Positions 30,457-40,693 of a stretch of 64,000 nucleotides of DNA are shown here, one piece after another (the stretch's first letter is position 1; each line of letters begins with the position of its first letter). Location of the stretch: positions 4,898,001 through 4,962,000 of the forward strand of contig OX621255.1 of assembly GCA_951640165.1 (NCBI GenBank). The letters are read 5' to 3'. A program made the position numbers and the translations under genes. Source of the DNA: Pseudoips prasinana. Its lineage: Eukaryota; Arthropoda; Insecta; Lepidoptera; Nolidae. A model generated the notes under the pieces. It did no database searches, was not told the origin of the DNA, and worked only from the letters and a program-made list of their open reading frames with translations.

Positions 30457-30690
30457 ACATTTATTTAAAGACAACGCCCGTACTAGTGACATTAGTTCTT
30501 GTGTCGCGGGGTACTTTACAAACATATAATAGATGGACACAAAGTTCATTCAGACTATTTTAGGGTTAAACAAATAGCTGTCCTGCGTGGGATTCGATCC
30601 CGGGATACGAAGTGGCGAGGCGACTGTCTTAACCGCTGCGTCACACGTGCAGTCCTTTGTCCACCAGTGGCCGTATTTCGGCTGATATGA
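30457..30690 (-). mobile_element. SINE family C plus RTE tail scrap
   Basis: Plus strand: AAAGACAACGCCCGTACTAG, then GTGTCGCGGGGTACTTTACA, then GGGATTCGATCCCGGGATAC (inverted B box) and GGCGAGGCGACTGTCTTAAC. Positions 30655-30690 are an RTE tail (GGCCGTATTTCGGCTGATAT). Confidence 0.6.
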
Positions 30691-30933
30691 TGAAACGTAT
30701 AGGTGTCGGTGACGATGAGGCCAGGTCCGGAACGGTTGTCAACGTTGAAGCCGATTTAACGATTGATTAAGTATTTTTTAACCTTTTTTTATTTGAACGC
30801 CATTTACGAAAACGATGTTCGGCGACTTAGCCGGTAGAACCCCTGTTTGCTCAGCCTCGCTCGACGTAAGTAATCATTATTTGCATAGAAGGTGTTTACA
30901 ATTGTTGTTACAGATATTTAAAGAATCCTTGTA
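30691..30933 (+). repeat. Retroelement leader fragment
   Basis: 30767-30850 resembles 13270-13370 (TTAAGTATTTTTTAACC, then ATTTGAACGCCATTTACG, then GATGTTCGGCGAC). No LTR is seen next to it. Confidence 0.35.
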
Positions 30934-31068
30934 CAGACGCCAGCACATCAAGCTACCCCAATCTGTCAAATTTCCCCAATTGAAAGTAAACCTTATGGTT
31001 ATGTGATAAAGTTGAAAATCGATAAAAGAAATATGACAGATTGGGGTAGCTTCATGTGCTGGAGTCTG
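30934..31068. mobile_element. P-MITE copy 7
   Basis: 135 bp; both sides are flanked by GTAC-like bases (TTGTACAGACG and GTCTGTACA). Its centre is in the reverse order of copy 1, so the family inserts in either orientation. Confidence 0.75.
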
Positions 31069-31515
31069 TACATTCTGCCTATTTAACGACGTTAACCGCG
31101 CTCTGATCGGCGACGCACTGATTCGTGTAAATTCGGCTTTATACATTTCTTATTGTATTAACAATTTTTTTTCTAGAGTCCACGCAGTCAGATTCGCGTT
31201 GTTAAATTCGAACAATATAGTAGAAATATCCCAATGTCTATTATGAGTTATACAGTTTTTATTACAAACCTTGAGTAATAAAAAGCCTTCTAAATAGATA
31301 ATATTGTAATACTTATAAATATAATAATTCAATTCTGCGCTAGCCAACTGCTCGTTGTCTTCAATTCTTTGATTTTAATATAGTAGTACTAAATTAAAAA
31401 AGAATTGGTAGTAACTTGTTTTTTATTTAAGGATTGAAAAAAATATATGTGAGAGAAATTTTTTTGTTACATTTATACTATATTCTACTATGTTTATGTA
31501 CTGCATTGTGAGCTT
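31069..31515. other. Unassigned DNA ending in a broken repeat G
   Basis: 31487-31515 (TGTTTATGTACTGCATTGTG, then AGCTT) is the start of repeat G, cut off where the LINE tail begins. Confidence 0.4.
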
Positions 31516-31850
31516 AGAATAGAATAGAATAGAATAGAATAGTTTATTTCCTCGAGACATGGTTACAGAGATGGTACAAAATACATTTTACAATGGGTAC
31601 AGCATGTTTCACCGATACTTCGGTATGCAAATTTATTGAATAATATTTTTTTATTATATAATTCACTAATCAACACAATCAAATAGAAACACAGAAATAT
31701 AACAATTATAATACACAATACAGTCTATAGTTAAATTAAGTTAAAAAATGTCAATAATATAAGTCAATCACCACTACACAATCTAAAATGTCAATACTTA
31801 TTTCTAAAATTGAGTGCAATACTATTATTAGTTGAATAAATATCATGGTC

Positions 31851-34784
31851 TTATGTCAGAAATTCCTTTATAGTATAATAACATTTTTCTATAAGCCATT
31901 TGTTTAGATGTGTTTTAAATTTACTTAATGGGAGTTCTCTAATATCTCTAGGGATTTTGTTAAAGATTTTAATAATCATAAATGTACAATTTCTTTTGAA
32001 AAGAGTTGTTGATGTTTTAGGTAGTTGTAATTTAGTTACATCTCGTGATAAATATTTTTTATTTTTGCTTACTTCTTCGAAAAGGTCCGGGTGTTTTTTT
32101 ACAAATACTCCTATTTCCAGAATGTAAAGAGAGGTCAACGTTAACACCCTAAGTTTTCTGAATAAAGGCTTACACGTGTCTATTGGTCCGGCACCACATA
32201 TCGCTCTGATGCATTTCTTTTGGGAAATAAAAGCTTTGTTTATGTCTGTGGAATTTCCCCACAGTATTAGGCCATATCTTAAAATTGAACTCACGTAACC
32301 ATGGTAGGCTAGTAGGGCAGTTTTTTCACAGGTTTGTTTTCTGATTTTTTTAAGGGCGAATATGAATTTGTTAATTCGTGTACATACCGATTTTATGTGA
32401 GCTTTCCAATTGCATTTCTTATCTAATCTAATACCTAAAAATGTAGTTTCGTCTATTTCCTCAATTTCTTGGTCTAAGTATTTTAGTGTCAAATTTTTGG
32501 TCACGCTGTTGTAGTTCCTGAATTGAACGAACTTAGTCTTTTGAATGTTAACTGTCAAGTTATTTTCACCTAACCAGTCTGTAATGGTTTTAATCGTCCC
32601 ATTCAGTGTTTTTTCATAAATTTCTGGGCTACAGTTTTCGGGAATCATCACCGAAATATCATCAGCAAATAACGTACACTTATGGGATGTAATTTTAGGC
32701 ATGTCATTAATATAGAGTAAAAAGAGGAGTGGCCCTAATATACTCCCCTGAGGAACTCCAAATTCGTTTAATTTATTATTCGATTGATACGTAGTTGAAG
32801 TTAGTTTTTCGTCTACCCGAGAGATTTCTACGAATTGTTTCCGTTCTTTCAGATAACTATCTAACCAGTTGAGAGCTATGCCTCTAATACCATAACGCTC
32901 ACATTTGTGTAAAAGCACTTTGTGATTCACAAAATCAAATGCGCTGGACATATCAAAGAATATTGATGCTACCCGTTTTCTCTTATTTAAATATTCGTTG
33001 ATGGTTTTTACTAATTGATACCCAGCTAAAGTGGTAGATTTATTTTTCTGAAAGCCATTTTGTTCTTCAGACAAGATATTATGTTTGTTTAAGAAACTGG
33101 TAAGACGAGAATGCATCAATTTTTCAAAGACTTTCGCTATTATTGGTATAAGAGTGATTGGCCTGTAATTTGCAACTTCTTCTTTGTTGTCCTTTTTATG
33201 CAATGGTTTAATAATTGAAATTTTCAATTTGTCGGGAAAAATACCCTGGAAGAAGGATAGATTCACTAGATGGCATAAAATTGCTGCAAGTTGAAAACCA
33301 CATTTTTTTAGTATTTTTGTTGCTATGCCATCGTAACCTACAGCACTGGTATCTTTTAGGGACATAATAGTTTTTAAAATTTCATCCTCTGTGCAGGGTG
33401 CTAGAAATATTGTGTGGCTATTCAACTGTATTTGTTTATAGCTTGGTATTTTGCTACTGGGTTTGTTTGTCTTTGATATATAGAAGTCGTTAAAGGTGTT
33501 TGCTATCTGAGTTGGATTCCTAATAATCTTATTTTGATAATTAATTTTTTTCATGTCATCATTTATTTTAATATTGTCAGCTTTACCTTCTATTATTTGC
33601 CATGATGCCCTGCACTTATTTTTTGCCCTTTTTATAAAATTTTTATTTACATTCCTTTTTGATTCAACGATGCATTTTTTTAGGAGTTTGGCATAAGCGG
33701 TGAAAGTATGTTTATTTTGTTCATTACAGCCCTTGTAGCATAAAAACCTAAGCTTCCTTTTGCTAATAGACGATAGTTTAATGCCCTTAGTTATCCATTT
33801 TGCAGCAGTTATTTTCGTGCCAATTTTTGCCTTTATCAAGGGAAAACACAGATTGTAGAAGGTTAATAACTCAGTGTGAAATATGTTAAATGCGTTGTTG
33901 CAATCTTCTTCGTTTAATACATCACGCCAAGATAACTTACATATACAATTAATAAACTTTACTATATTTTCTTCACAGTAGTCCCTTTTCATCATATAGA
34001 TGTATGGGGCCATTGGTTTATTATTCTTAATAGGAAATGCTAAACTTTGTCCCGTGTTGTGGTCCGATAGATATAGTTGGTGAGTGTTACCTTGGGCATC
34101 TTTCAGGTTGCTCAAAATATGATCTATGCAGGAGTTTTGGCGAGTAGGTGTATTTATGTGAAATTTTAAGTTATGTGTGAGAGTAAAGTCTTTTAGCAGG
34201 TTTGTGGGTGTGTCTTCTCGAAGAGTATTTATATTAAAATCTCCCGTAATAATAAGTCTTTTATTATCTTTAATATTCAGTTTATGCATTAAAAGTTCAA
34301 GTTTTTCGAAAAAGAGATGCAAGTTTGAAGTAGGTGTTCTATAGACACATATAACTACACATTGCAATGTTGGAATTTCTACACCACAGCATTCAAAGGT
34401 CTTTTCAGTGGATATTTCATTACAAACTCGAAGAATCTTATAGTCTAGAGACGCGTGTAGTAAAATACAGACCCCACCACGCTTCTCCCTTCTTCTCGAG
34501 AAACAACTGGCTAGTTTAAAATGATGTAGACAAATGTTTGCCTCATCCCCATCCTTCACAAATGTCTCAGAAAAACATATTATTTTTATTTGATGTTTTT
34601 GTTCCTTGAATTCGTTCAGACATAGGTCAACCTGGTCTAATTTATTTAAAAGTCCCGCGATATTTTGATGGAATAAAATTATACTATTGTTTATATTGAA
34701 TTTCTGACATGCATATTTTGATTGATTTAAATTACGACTAATTTTGCACTCGAAAAACTTTGCACTTGTGCTTGACAAGCACAA
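31851..34784 (-). CDS. LINE ORF2 protein: endonuclease and reverse transcriptase
   Basis: This enzyme nicks target DNA and copies the element RNA at the nick. Residues 40-250 form an exonuclease/endonuclease/phosphatase domain, with QNIAGL at 40, SET at 72, GDFN at 181 and SDHN at 240, all expected catalytic motifs. Residues about 510-760 form the reverse transcriptase, with VANYRPITL at 537, FFDMSSAFD at 609, GVPQGSILGPLLF at 676 and the catalytic FADD at 706. A basic C-terminal region follows to residue 977. The frame is uninterrupted. The first codon here is TTG, and the first in-frame ATG comes only at residue 166, inside the endonuclease. A normal AUG start is therefore missing: translation would need a non-AUG start, reinitiation or frameshifting from the overlapping frame. 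CR1-type versus Jockey-type assignment is uncertain. Confidence 0.85.
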   Translation of the reverse strand: MCLSSTSAKFFECKISRNLNQSKYACQKFNINNSIILFHQNIAGLLNKLDQVDLCLNEFKEQKHQIKIICFSETFVKDGDEANICLHHFKLASCFSRRREKRGGVCILLHASLDYKILRVCNEISTEKTFECCGVEIPTLQCVVICVYRTPTSNLHLFFEKLELLMHKLNIKDNKRLIITGDFNINTLREDTPTNLLKDFTLTHNLKFHINTPTRQNSCIDHILSNLKDAQGNTHQLYLSDHNTGQSLAFPIKNNKPMAPYIYMMKRDYCEENIVKFINCICKLSWRDVLNEEDCNNAFNIFHTELLTFYNLCFPLIKAKIGTKITAAKWITKGIKLSSISKRKLRFLCYKGCNEQNKHTFTAYAKLLKKCIVESKRNVNKNFIKRAKNKCRASWQIIEGKADNIKINDDMKKINYQNKIIRNPTQIANTFNDFYISKTNKPSSKIPSYKQIQLNSHTIFLAPCTEDEILKTIMSLKDTSAVGYDGIATKILKKCGFQLAAILCHLVNLSFFQGIFPDKLKISIIKPLHKKDNKEEVANYRPITLIPIIAKVFEKLMHSRLTSFLNKHNILSEEQNGFQKNKSTTLAGYQLVKTINEYLNKRKRVASIFFDMSSAFDFVNHKVLLHKCERYGIRGIALNWLDSYLKERKQFVEISRVDEKLTSTTYQSNNKLNEFGVPQGSILGPLLFLLYINDMPKITSHKCTLFADDISVMIPENCSPEIYEKTLNGTIKTITDWLGENNLTVNIQKTKFVQFRNYNSVTKNLTLKYLDQEIEEIDETTFLGIRLDKKCNWKAHIKSVCTRINKFIFALKKIRKQTCEKTALLAYHGYVSSILRYGLILWGNSTDINKAFISQKKCIRAICGAGPIDTCKPLFRKLRVLTLTSLYILEIGVFVKKHPDLFEEVSKNKKYLSRDVTKLQLPKTSTTLFKRNCTFMIIKIFNKIPRDIRELPLSKFKTHLNKWLIEKCYYTIKEFLT

Positions 34785-34903
34785 GTGTATTCATATTCAT
34801 TATTTAAATCTTCATATATTAGGTCATTCAGTACACTACTCAGTTCGGCAATAAATGCTTGTAGTTCTTTTACGCAATGAATATTATTGTTATGTAAGAA
34901 GTA
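34727..34903 (-). pseudogene. Probable ORF1 C-terminus overlapping ORF2
   Basis: A 58-codon frame (VKELQAFIAELSSVLNDL, then IYEDLNNEYEY) ends at TAA inside the ORF2 frame, overlapping it by about 60 bp in another phase. It is bounded upstream by a stop at 34904-34906. Overlapping ORF1/ORF2 ends are known among LINEs. Too short for a domain call. Confidence 0.35.
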
Positions 34904-35199
34904 TTAAGTACAGATGCGATTATAAGTTTTAAGTATCCTATAACACATATGCCTTTTACATATATTTATAAATAATTTCGTTAAAACGGTATGTACCACG
35001 GTGAGCGCATTGAACTGCTCTGGTAACGGTGACAGAAGTGAACTCGCGAATACTCCGCACTGGTGGTAGACGGATCGCGTGCTGCCGGCAATTATCACTT
35101 TCGATTTTGTACCAGGCTATCGGTGTTTTGTGAACTCGCTGTATCGGGTTCACTTGGTAACAGACATTACGGGATTTTTATTAATCGAATTGAAATTTT
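34904..35199. other. Possible LINE 5' region, GC-richer at 35000-35150
   Basis: A minus-strand frame 34956-35153 (65 codons) is unrecognised. It might belong to the LINE 5' UTR or be unrelated. Confidence 0.3.
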
Positions 35200-35210
35200 A
35201 CTATATAGCT

Positions 35211-35390
35211 GTTGTGGAACTATTCATTTCTAACTCCTCCTTTTTTCTTTCTGATTAAATTCGTTGCGGGATAAGACAGTTAAAGCGATTGCCCGGGACA
35301 TGACATGAGCCTCACCGCTCAGTGTCATGTCATTGTGTGCCACTGTTGATCCTGGCTTCCAGGAGTAGCAGTGGTGGGTAAGAGGGAGGG
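35211..35390. mobile_element. Family F SINE-like retroposon, copy 2
   Basis: Flanked by perfect 11-bp repeats ACTATATAGCT (35200-35210 and 35391-35401). Internal order matches copy 1 at 957-1140: GTGGAACTATTCAT, AAATTCGTTGCGGGA, TTAAAGCGATTGCCCGGG, ATTGTGTGCCACTGTTG and GGGTAAGAGGGAG. Confidence 0.6.
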
Positions 35391-35484
35391 ACTATATAGC
35401 TTTTGTTATTTTAAAACTAGTACTAGCATAGTAGTATAGTACTGATACCTCTGAAAGTATAAACTAGTTAATAGTAATAATTCA

Positions 35485-35790
35485 TTAAATAAACAGACAG
35501 CACGGACGGACTAATTCAAAAAAATTGTTGCTTTAATTACTGTTTTTAAACAGTGTTTATGTAATACATTGTGAGCTTGACAAGTGCAAGTGTATGTAAA
35601 TACCCAAGTGCTGAATCAACTATCATCATATCAGTCGAATGAGGTCCACGGTTTTACAAAGGCGTCCCACAAGGATCTCCACAATTGTCGGTCCCGCACC
35701 ACTTGCAAGATCGTTGGACCACCATGTGGGGGGCTGCCCACGCTTCATAGCCTATTTAGTGCTTACTCGTCTGAAATAGGAAGACGTATA
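35485..35790. repeat. Repeat G (plus) followed by antisense RTE tail
   Basis: 35485-35615: GCACGGACGGACTAATTC, then TTGTGAGCTTGACAAGTGC. 35620-35790: ATCATATCAGTCGAATGAGG, GATCTCCACAATTGTCGGTC. Both truncated. Confidence 0.5.
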
Positions 35791-36036
35791 CAAAACAATG
35801 AGTAGGTTTCTTCATACAAACTGAACATTAGAATTGGCATCTATAGTGTACGCTTAGACCACCCAATCTCATGTAATTGCAAACAAAGACGCATATTGTT
35901 CATATTCTACAATATGTGGCCATTGTTACATTGTTGTATTAAGCCGGTAATGTATACAATACCTTCTGTGGAGTCAAAGGACTTCAATACTATCTAATAT
36001 TTGGGCAAACATAAAAAGGGGGTTTCCAGCACAGAA

Positions 36037-36392
36037 ACGCGACGTCCTGCGTGAGCGATCTAGACGCGAACGCGAAGCGGCGCGGCGCGAAAACAACAAA
36101 CAGTCGAAACCTATTGAAGTGTCCTACGTGACCAAACGCGGTGCGGAGCGGCGCGATACGAAGCGAACGCGATCAGTTGGCTTGATATTTTCGCGCGAAC
36201 AGGATGCGGTGCCGTCGTGTTTTTGCGGCGTCGCCGCGTCGGTGGCGGCTTCGCGAGATGATTCGCGTGCACGTAGGACACCGCCACCGCGTCGCACCGC
36301 GTCGCACCGCGTCGCACCGCATCGCATTGAATTCGCGTGACACCGCTTCATAATCGCGTTCGCTTTGAATCGCCTACGTAGGACGTAGCGTA
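36037..36392. mobile_element. CpG-rich foldback element
   Basis: A GC- and CpG-dense block in AT-rich DNA. Its ends are imperfect inverted repeats of about 35 bp: ACGTCCTGCGTGAGCGAT and GCGAACGCG on the left, with inverted counterparts around 36355-36392. It contains a tandem CGTCGCACCG unit (about 36292-36325). Frames on both strands here are arginine-rich by-products of composition. Single copy in the window. Confidence 0.4.
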
Positions 36393-36426
36393 ACAGCGCT
36401 ACCCCATACCATCAAAATTTAACTGC

Positions 36427-36600
36427 ATGTTTGGCCCAGCGGCTAAGACACTCGCCTCGAGTCGCGCCGGAGAACTATTTGTGTGACCCATAAATAGTTG
36501 TTCTGAGTCTGGATGTAATTTGTGTTCGTCTATTATATGTTTGTAAAGTACCCCGCGAGACAGGGATTAGATTCCCTAATGCGGGCGTTGTATTTATTAA
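36427..36600 (+). mobile_element. SINE family C
   Basis: TGGCCCAGCGGCTAAGACAC head, CTCGCCTCGAGTCGCGCC in place of an intact B box, then GTCTGGATGTAATTTGTGTT and AAAGTACCCCGCGAGACAGG. Confidence 0.55.
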
Positions 36601-36734
36601 AAATAAAGAACCTATAAAATATAGTTATATCTTAATGCCTTACTAAGGATTACACATGACAAGTTCCATCAGGAAGAAAGGTAAAACAAGAATATAACAC
36701 GAGTGCTCTCTCCTTGTCTGACACATTTACATAA
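36601..36734. other. Unassigned spacer
   Basis: AT-rich, nothing recognised. Confidence 0.35.
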
Positions 36735-36912
36735 CTAGCTGACCCCGCGGTTTTATTAAACTTTATAAATTAAAGCCAATGTGTTAATCCAGGGTGTCAG
36801 CTAACACCGTACCAAATTTTATTAAAATCGCTCCAGCCGTTTAGACGTGAAGAAGTAACAAACATACACACTCACACAGTCACAAACTTTCGCCTTTATA
36901 ATATTAGTGTGA
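36735..36912 (-). mobile_element. Helitron-like element
   Basis: Plus strand starts AACTAGCTGACCCCGCGGTT, then GTGTCAGCTAACACCGTACC, and ends CTTTATAATATTAGTGTGA. It is the inverse of 1291-1457. Confidence 0.6.
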
Positions 36913-36989
36913 TTATCTAGTCAATCATTGCTGTTAACGCCAACACATAACACGTCACGAGTCCCTTTACTACACTAAGGGGTAGGTAG

Positions 36990-37350
36990 ATCTACTAGGC
37001 ATAGCCGTAGCATGTTCACCCGCAGAGAACGAGGTCCTGGGTTCAAATCCCGGGTCGGGCTAAAAGTGATTGCGAGACTTTTCTGTAAAAAGAGTAATTT
37101 CTCAGCATCAGCCTGAAATCTAAGAGTCGGCGGTATTATACCGCCGTGCTTCGGAGAGCACATAAAGCTATCAGTCCTGTACCTGACCTTTGCGATCAGT
37201 CGCTAGGCGTCCCATCGGATCATGAGAGTGATGCAATAGAAAGTGCTCCTGTCTTTTCGCACACACTTGTGCACTATAATATGTCCCGCGCAGATGGCTA
37301 ATCTCTATAGGTACTGGCAGCCGTGGCCAAAATTCGGCTAGGAGGACATT
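36990..37350 (+). mobile_element. SINE family E (tRNA-derived)
   Basis: CTACTAGGCATAGCCGTAGC (A-box region), GGTTCAAATCCCGGGTCGGG (B box) and CGTGCTTCGGAGAGCACATA (shared with the 5S-SINE body). Then CCATCGGATCATGAGAGTG and CAGATGGCTAATCTC. This is the only continuous copy; the second is split at 22480-22860. Confidence 0.55.
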
Positions 37351-37983
37351 AATTATAGATTAGACAATCAGTTAGCCACTTTAAAGTGCATAATCCAGCC
37401 ATCTTGCACGAAATAAGTCTCTGTGTCCCGGATAACTACAGGGGACGGCGGAGACGGCCGCCGCTGCTGGACGTGCCGTGCGCGCGGACAAACATGCTGC
37501 AGCGCGCGCGCTCTTAACGCGGTAGGGGATACGGTTAAAAAAAAATATATATTTGTTGACATGTTTACGTGTTTATACGTTACATGTTTACGTGTTCGCT
37601 GAGTGGGTTCAGGATGGCAATGAATGTTTTGTTTAATTTTAAGTAATTAACTATAATTGTTTTTAATTAAGAATCTATGTTATGTGCCTACTCCACCGAA
37701 TTGGTTTTGTCTGTAATGGTGGTGTAGTTCTGTGTGTAAATAAATAAATAAATAATTCACGTGTCCAATGCTGTGGTCTATTTGACGGACAAATATAAGC
37801 AGTGCTGTCATGCGCAGCGTGGTAATGTTGCCAGGCACGTAGACTATTGGAAGCGATGCGGAAGCAGTTGAAAAGTGAAATAAATAAAAGTATAATCTAC
37901 AGCGCTGAGTGTTTCAGGGCTGTGGAAGTGTTGTTTTTTATTTTAGAAATAAATTCTATAGAAATTAAAAATAAATAAAAAAA
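37351..37983. other. GC-rich patch, LINE tail and possible LTR-like DNA
   Basis: 37436-37530 is CpG-rich (GCGCGCGGACAAACATGC) without recognised coding. 37600-37757 is a LINE 3' end (GTCTGTAATGGTGGTGTAG, then AAATAAATAAATAAATAA). CAGCGTGGTAATGTTGCCAG (37816-37835) recurs inverted at 38571-38592. Confidence 0.35.
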
Positions 37984-38290
37984 CTTGAGAGGTGTCATGG
38001 GACACCCGGATGGAACGAAGTTATTTCTCATTATTTATTATGTACAAAAAACCTGTATACACTCAACAAAAATAATCGTCGCGACACCACACTGTTCAAT
38101 GCGAAATAGAAATGTAAATATCTGGCTTGCTTTCTATAAGAGAGAGAGAGAGATAGAGAGAGACAGACAGAGAAACATGCGCACGCCGCACAGCTGCAAA
38201 AAGTGTCGTGACAACTTTTCGTAAGAGTTTTTTTCCGTCTACCCCCCTTTCACAACGCGCGATAAGGAACTTCGTTCCAATAATATAATT
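37984..38290 (+). mobile_element. Repeat K copy 2
   Basis: CTTGAGAGGTGTCATGGGAC through GATAAGGAACTTCGTTCC. Nearly identical to 15090-15384, differing mainly in GA-run length (38139-38164). Confidence 0.6.
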
Positions 38291-38314
38291 ATTTTTTTTA
38301 TATTCGAACTTATC

Positions 38315-38482
38315 TACTATATAAAAATAAGTCGGGTTTTCCTTCCTGACGCTATAACTCCAGAACGCACGGACCGATTTCCACGGGTTTGCATTCGTTG
38401 GAAAGGTCTCGGGCTCCGTGAGGTTTATAGCAAAGAAAATTTATAAAATTTAACGCGGGTAACACCGCGGGGCACAGCTAGT
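38315..38482 (+). mobile_element. Helitron-like element, subtype 2
   Basis: TCTACTATATAAAAATAAGT, CTATAACTCCAGAACGCACG, GGCTCCGTGAGGTTTATAGC and the end GGTAACACCGCGGGGCACAG with CTAGT. Confidence 0.65.
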
Positions 38483-38849
38483 TATTCATATATATTATAA
38501 CTAAATACTTAAAACTTTTAGTTAAAGGTATTCTAAACGTTCTTGTATTGGTAATGTTCCCAGGATACTGGCAACATTACCACGCTGTACTGATGTGACA
38601 ATACCTATTTGTTGGGCAATATATAAGCCAGACTTCTGGGAACGTGTCGTCTTAAAAAGGCGTGTAGCTATTTCTTTATACATATTTTTGGCAGCTGGTC
38701 CGCACGGCCCTAATTTTAAATTATGAGAAAAAAAAAAAAATGGAAATCATAAACTTCATCGTCCAATTCGTGACAAACTTATGACTCTACATTTCTTTTT
38801 GTTAAAATTAACACTTTGTATAATTAAAATTGAATAGTTTGGTAGGTGT
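38483..38849. other. Unassigned; inverted 20-mer partner
   Basis: CTGGCAACATTACCACGCTG (38572-38591) is the exact inverse of 37816-37835. TATATAAGCC follows at 38621, so a promoter or LTR origin is conceivable. Poly-A at 38729-38741. Confidence 0.3.
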
Positions 38850-39075
38850 TACATATATGATATGATCTTTCACATGCAACTGTGAACATATAAATTAGCC
38901 ATGCCATATAAAGCACGGACGATATATAACACCTACTCCCTCCGGAAGGGTTTTAGCAAGGGAATACTTTTAGGGAATTTGATCTCCTAGAGGAAAGCGT
39001 CCGTAGCTTAGATTGGTAGAGGACGCTGGTTCGAGAGCCGCCGTACGATTACATTAATGACTTCTGTATTTTAGT
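38850..39075 (+). mobile_element. SINE family H
   Basis: ATATGATATGATCTTTCACA, CTCCGGAAGGGTTTTAGCAA, GCGTCCGTAGCTTAGATTGG and GGTTCGAGAGCCGCCG (B box). Compare 25380-25673. Confidence 0.55.
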
Positions 39076-40637
39076 TACAATAATATTGAGTCTACATATA
39101 TTTTATTAAAATACCAATAGCACAGAGTTAAAAAATGTCTGTCTTAATTTATCAGTAGCCGAGATTTTAAAGCCACACAATAAATTAAAATTAAACATGG
39201 TTCTTAAATAATCAGATCATGGACATAAATAATAATAATCAAATAGATTATATGATCGTAACTCATGTTTGATCATAAAGAATTATAATTTAATTTATAT
39301 ATAGCAATGGTTTATCCTGATAGATATGAAAAATAGATCCTAGTAGTATTTTGTATTAACACTATATGGCTTTTTTTATATATTATATTAGTTAAATATC
39401 TTATTTCTACAAGTTGTTGTCAAAATGGTTATTTACGGCAAAATGATCTATCAACAATAATGACCTTTGATTCAACGGTAGGACCAATTACTATTCACTA
39501 GATTTTGCCCATGAGTTTGTCCACCGGGACTTTATTCCCTGTCTAGGAATCTCGACAAATTTCCTCTATCTAGTCAACAAAGGGAGTCTCTCAACATTCA
39601 TGACTTACGTGTTTCAAATTATTTAGCCGTTGACGTAATACACAGAGGAAAAGTAGTGCTACATTTTGTTATTTGGTATATTTCCCTGACGTAATACTGT
39701 AGGGCATGGGCAGCACGAGATCTTTAGGGCACGCTATGCGTGTCACCGCCGTGTTCACAACCTGGCGTGCCAAATGCGGTACTCCATCAATCCGGGTATA
39801 CGCATTGCATGCTGTGATTGTACCGGAAAAGGTCACATACATGGCGTGCTCAGTTACCGAATGCGGTGTGGTGACCGAATTACACACAATTTTAAACCTA
39901 CCTATCAGAGTCAAATTCTCTACATACATTCTTAATGTTAATACTCATTAAACCATAGATAGATATACGATACACAGACCGGCTGTCAATTTCTTCAAGT
40001 GCCACCAAAAATTTAAAAGTTTTTTTCTTAACAAGTTCTCTTGTCCTATTTAATACCAGTGTTTCGAAGCTTTAAAACATACATTAAAGCTAGTTTATTT
40101 CTCCTTATTTCATATTTTGCTAACCGACGTTTAACTTTATTTATTAATGTATTGTCTATCAGTGGAAACTTGTAAATGGCTGTCCGATTTCTATAAGTTA
40201 TGTTTAAGGTACCTGCTAGCTGTTAGTATCCCAAAAAATGTAAAATAAATTAAGATTATAGGCCATATTACCATAGTTTTGGGCCTCTAATTCGTATTAT
40301 AAAGAATTTAAAACAGAAACGTGTTAATTTAAATTTAAATGATGTTATTCGCCTACCTTTATCTCCGTTTATGGATCCTCTAGGTTCTACGGTTTCGATG
40401 ATATATTAGATCAACTTTACCTCGCAATGTCAAATGAAATATTTTAAACATTAAAAACCACCTACTTGAAACATAGCCTTAATTATCCATTCCAAAATTA
40501 TGTTTTACTCTGAAACATAATTTGGGAATAGATATTTTGTTTTACCTTATTACAAAATATTGACTTTAAGTTGTTATATGCCGCTAGATCGGTTCAAAAA
40601 CTGTTCAGACGTGACTCATGAAATGTACGAAATAATC
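39076..40637. other. Long AT-rich stretch without a recognised gene
   Basis: Frames overlap on both strands at 39669-39951 (81 and 86 codons). The segment (GCACGCTATGCGTGTCACCG, CATACATGGCGTGCTCAG) is GC-richer than its surroundings and may be a decayed element. Otherwise nothing is recognised. Confidence 0.35.
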
Positions 40638-40693
40638 AAAAGCATAGCTGGTCTATGAGGTACACAAGTACCTCATAGACCAGCTATGCTTTT
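40638..40693. repeat. Perfect 26-bp-arm hairpin
   Basis: The left arm 40638-40663 begins AAAAGCATAGCTGG and ends GAGGTAC. The loop is ACAA. The right arm 40668-40693 is its exact inverse. Imperfect complementarity extends about 10 bp further out. Confidence 0.75.

Larger units (their letters stand above)
31516..34903 (-). mobile_element. CR1/Jockey-group LINE, nearly complete ORF2
   Basis: The minus-strand element has a pentameric tail (TTCTA)n at 31516-31545. A 3' UTR occupies about 31546-31850. The ORF2 frame spans 31851-34784 and the end of a preceding frame 34727-34903. The short microsatellite tail and the domain order (endonuclease, then reverse transcriptase) suit the CR1/L2/Jockey group. 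The 5' end is not resolved: sequence up to 35199 could be 5' UTR or flank. The frame has no internal stop, so the insertion is probably young. Confidence 0.65.

Noticed and set aside
31851..34784. Viral or LTR-type reverse transcriptase
   Set aside because: The order endonuclease then RT, FADD motif, missing protease/integrase and microsatellite tail mark a non-LTR LINE.
34769..34790. CTTGACAAG match to repeat G as the LINE's 5' junction
   Set aside because: It resembles the sequence interrupted at 31515, but the upstream frame (34727-34903) runs straight through it, so the boundary is left unresolved.
36111..36351. Arginine-rich frames on both strands
   Set aside because: CpG-rich tandem sequence yields them in several phases; no domain or plausible start.
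39669..39951. Host gene with open frames on both strands
   Set aside because: Neither frame has a recognised motif or splice context; simultaneous openness on both strands suggests chance or a decayed element.
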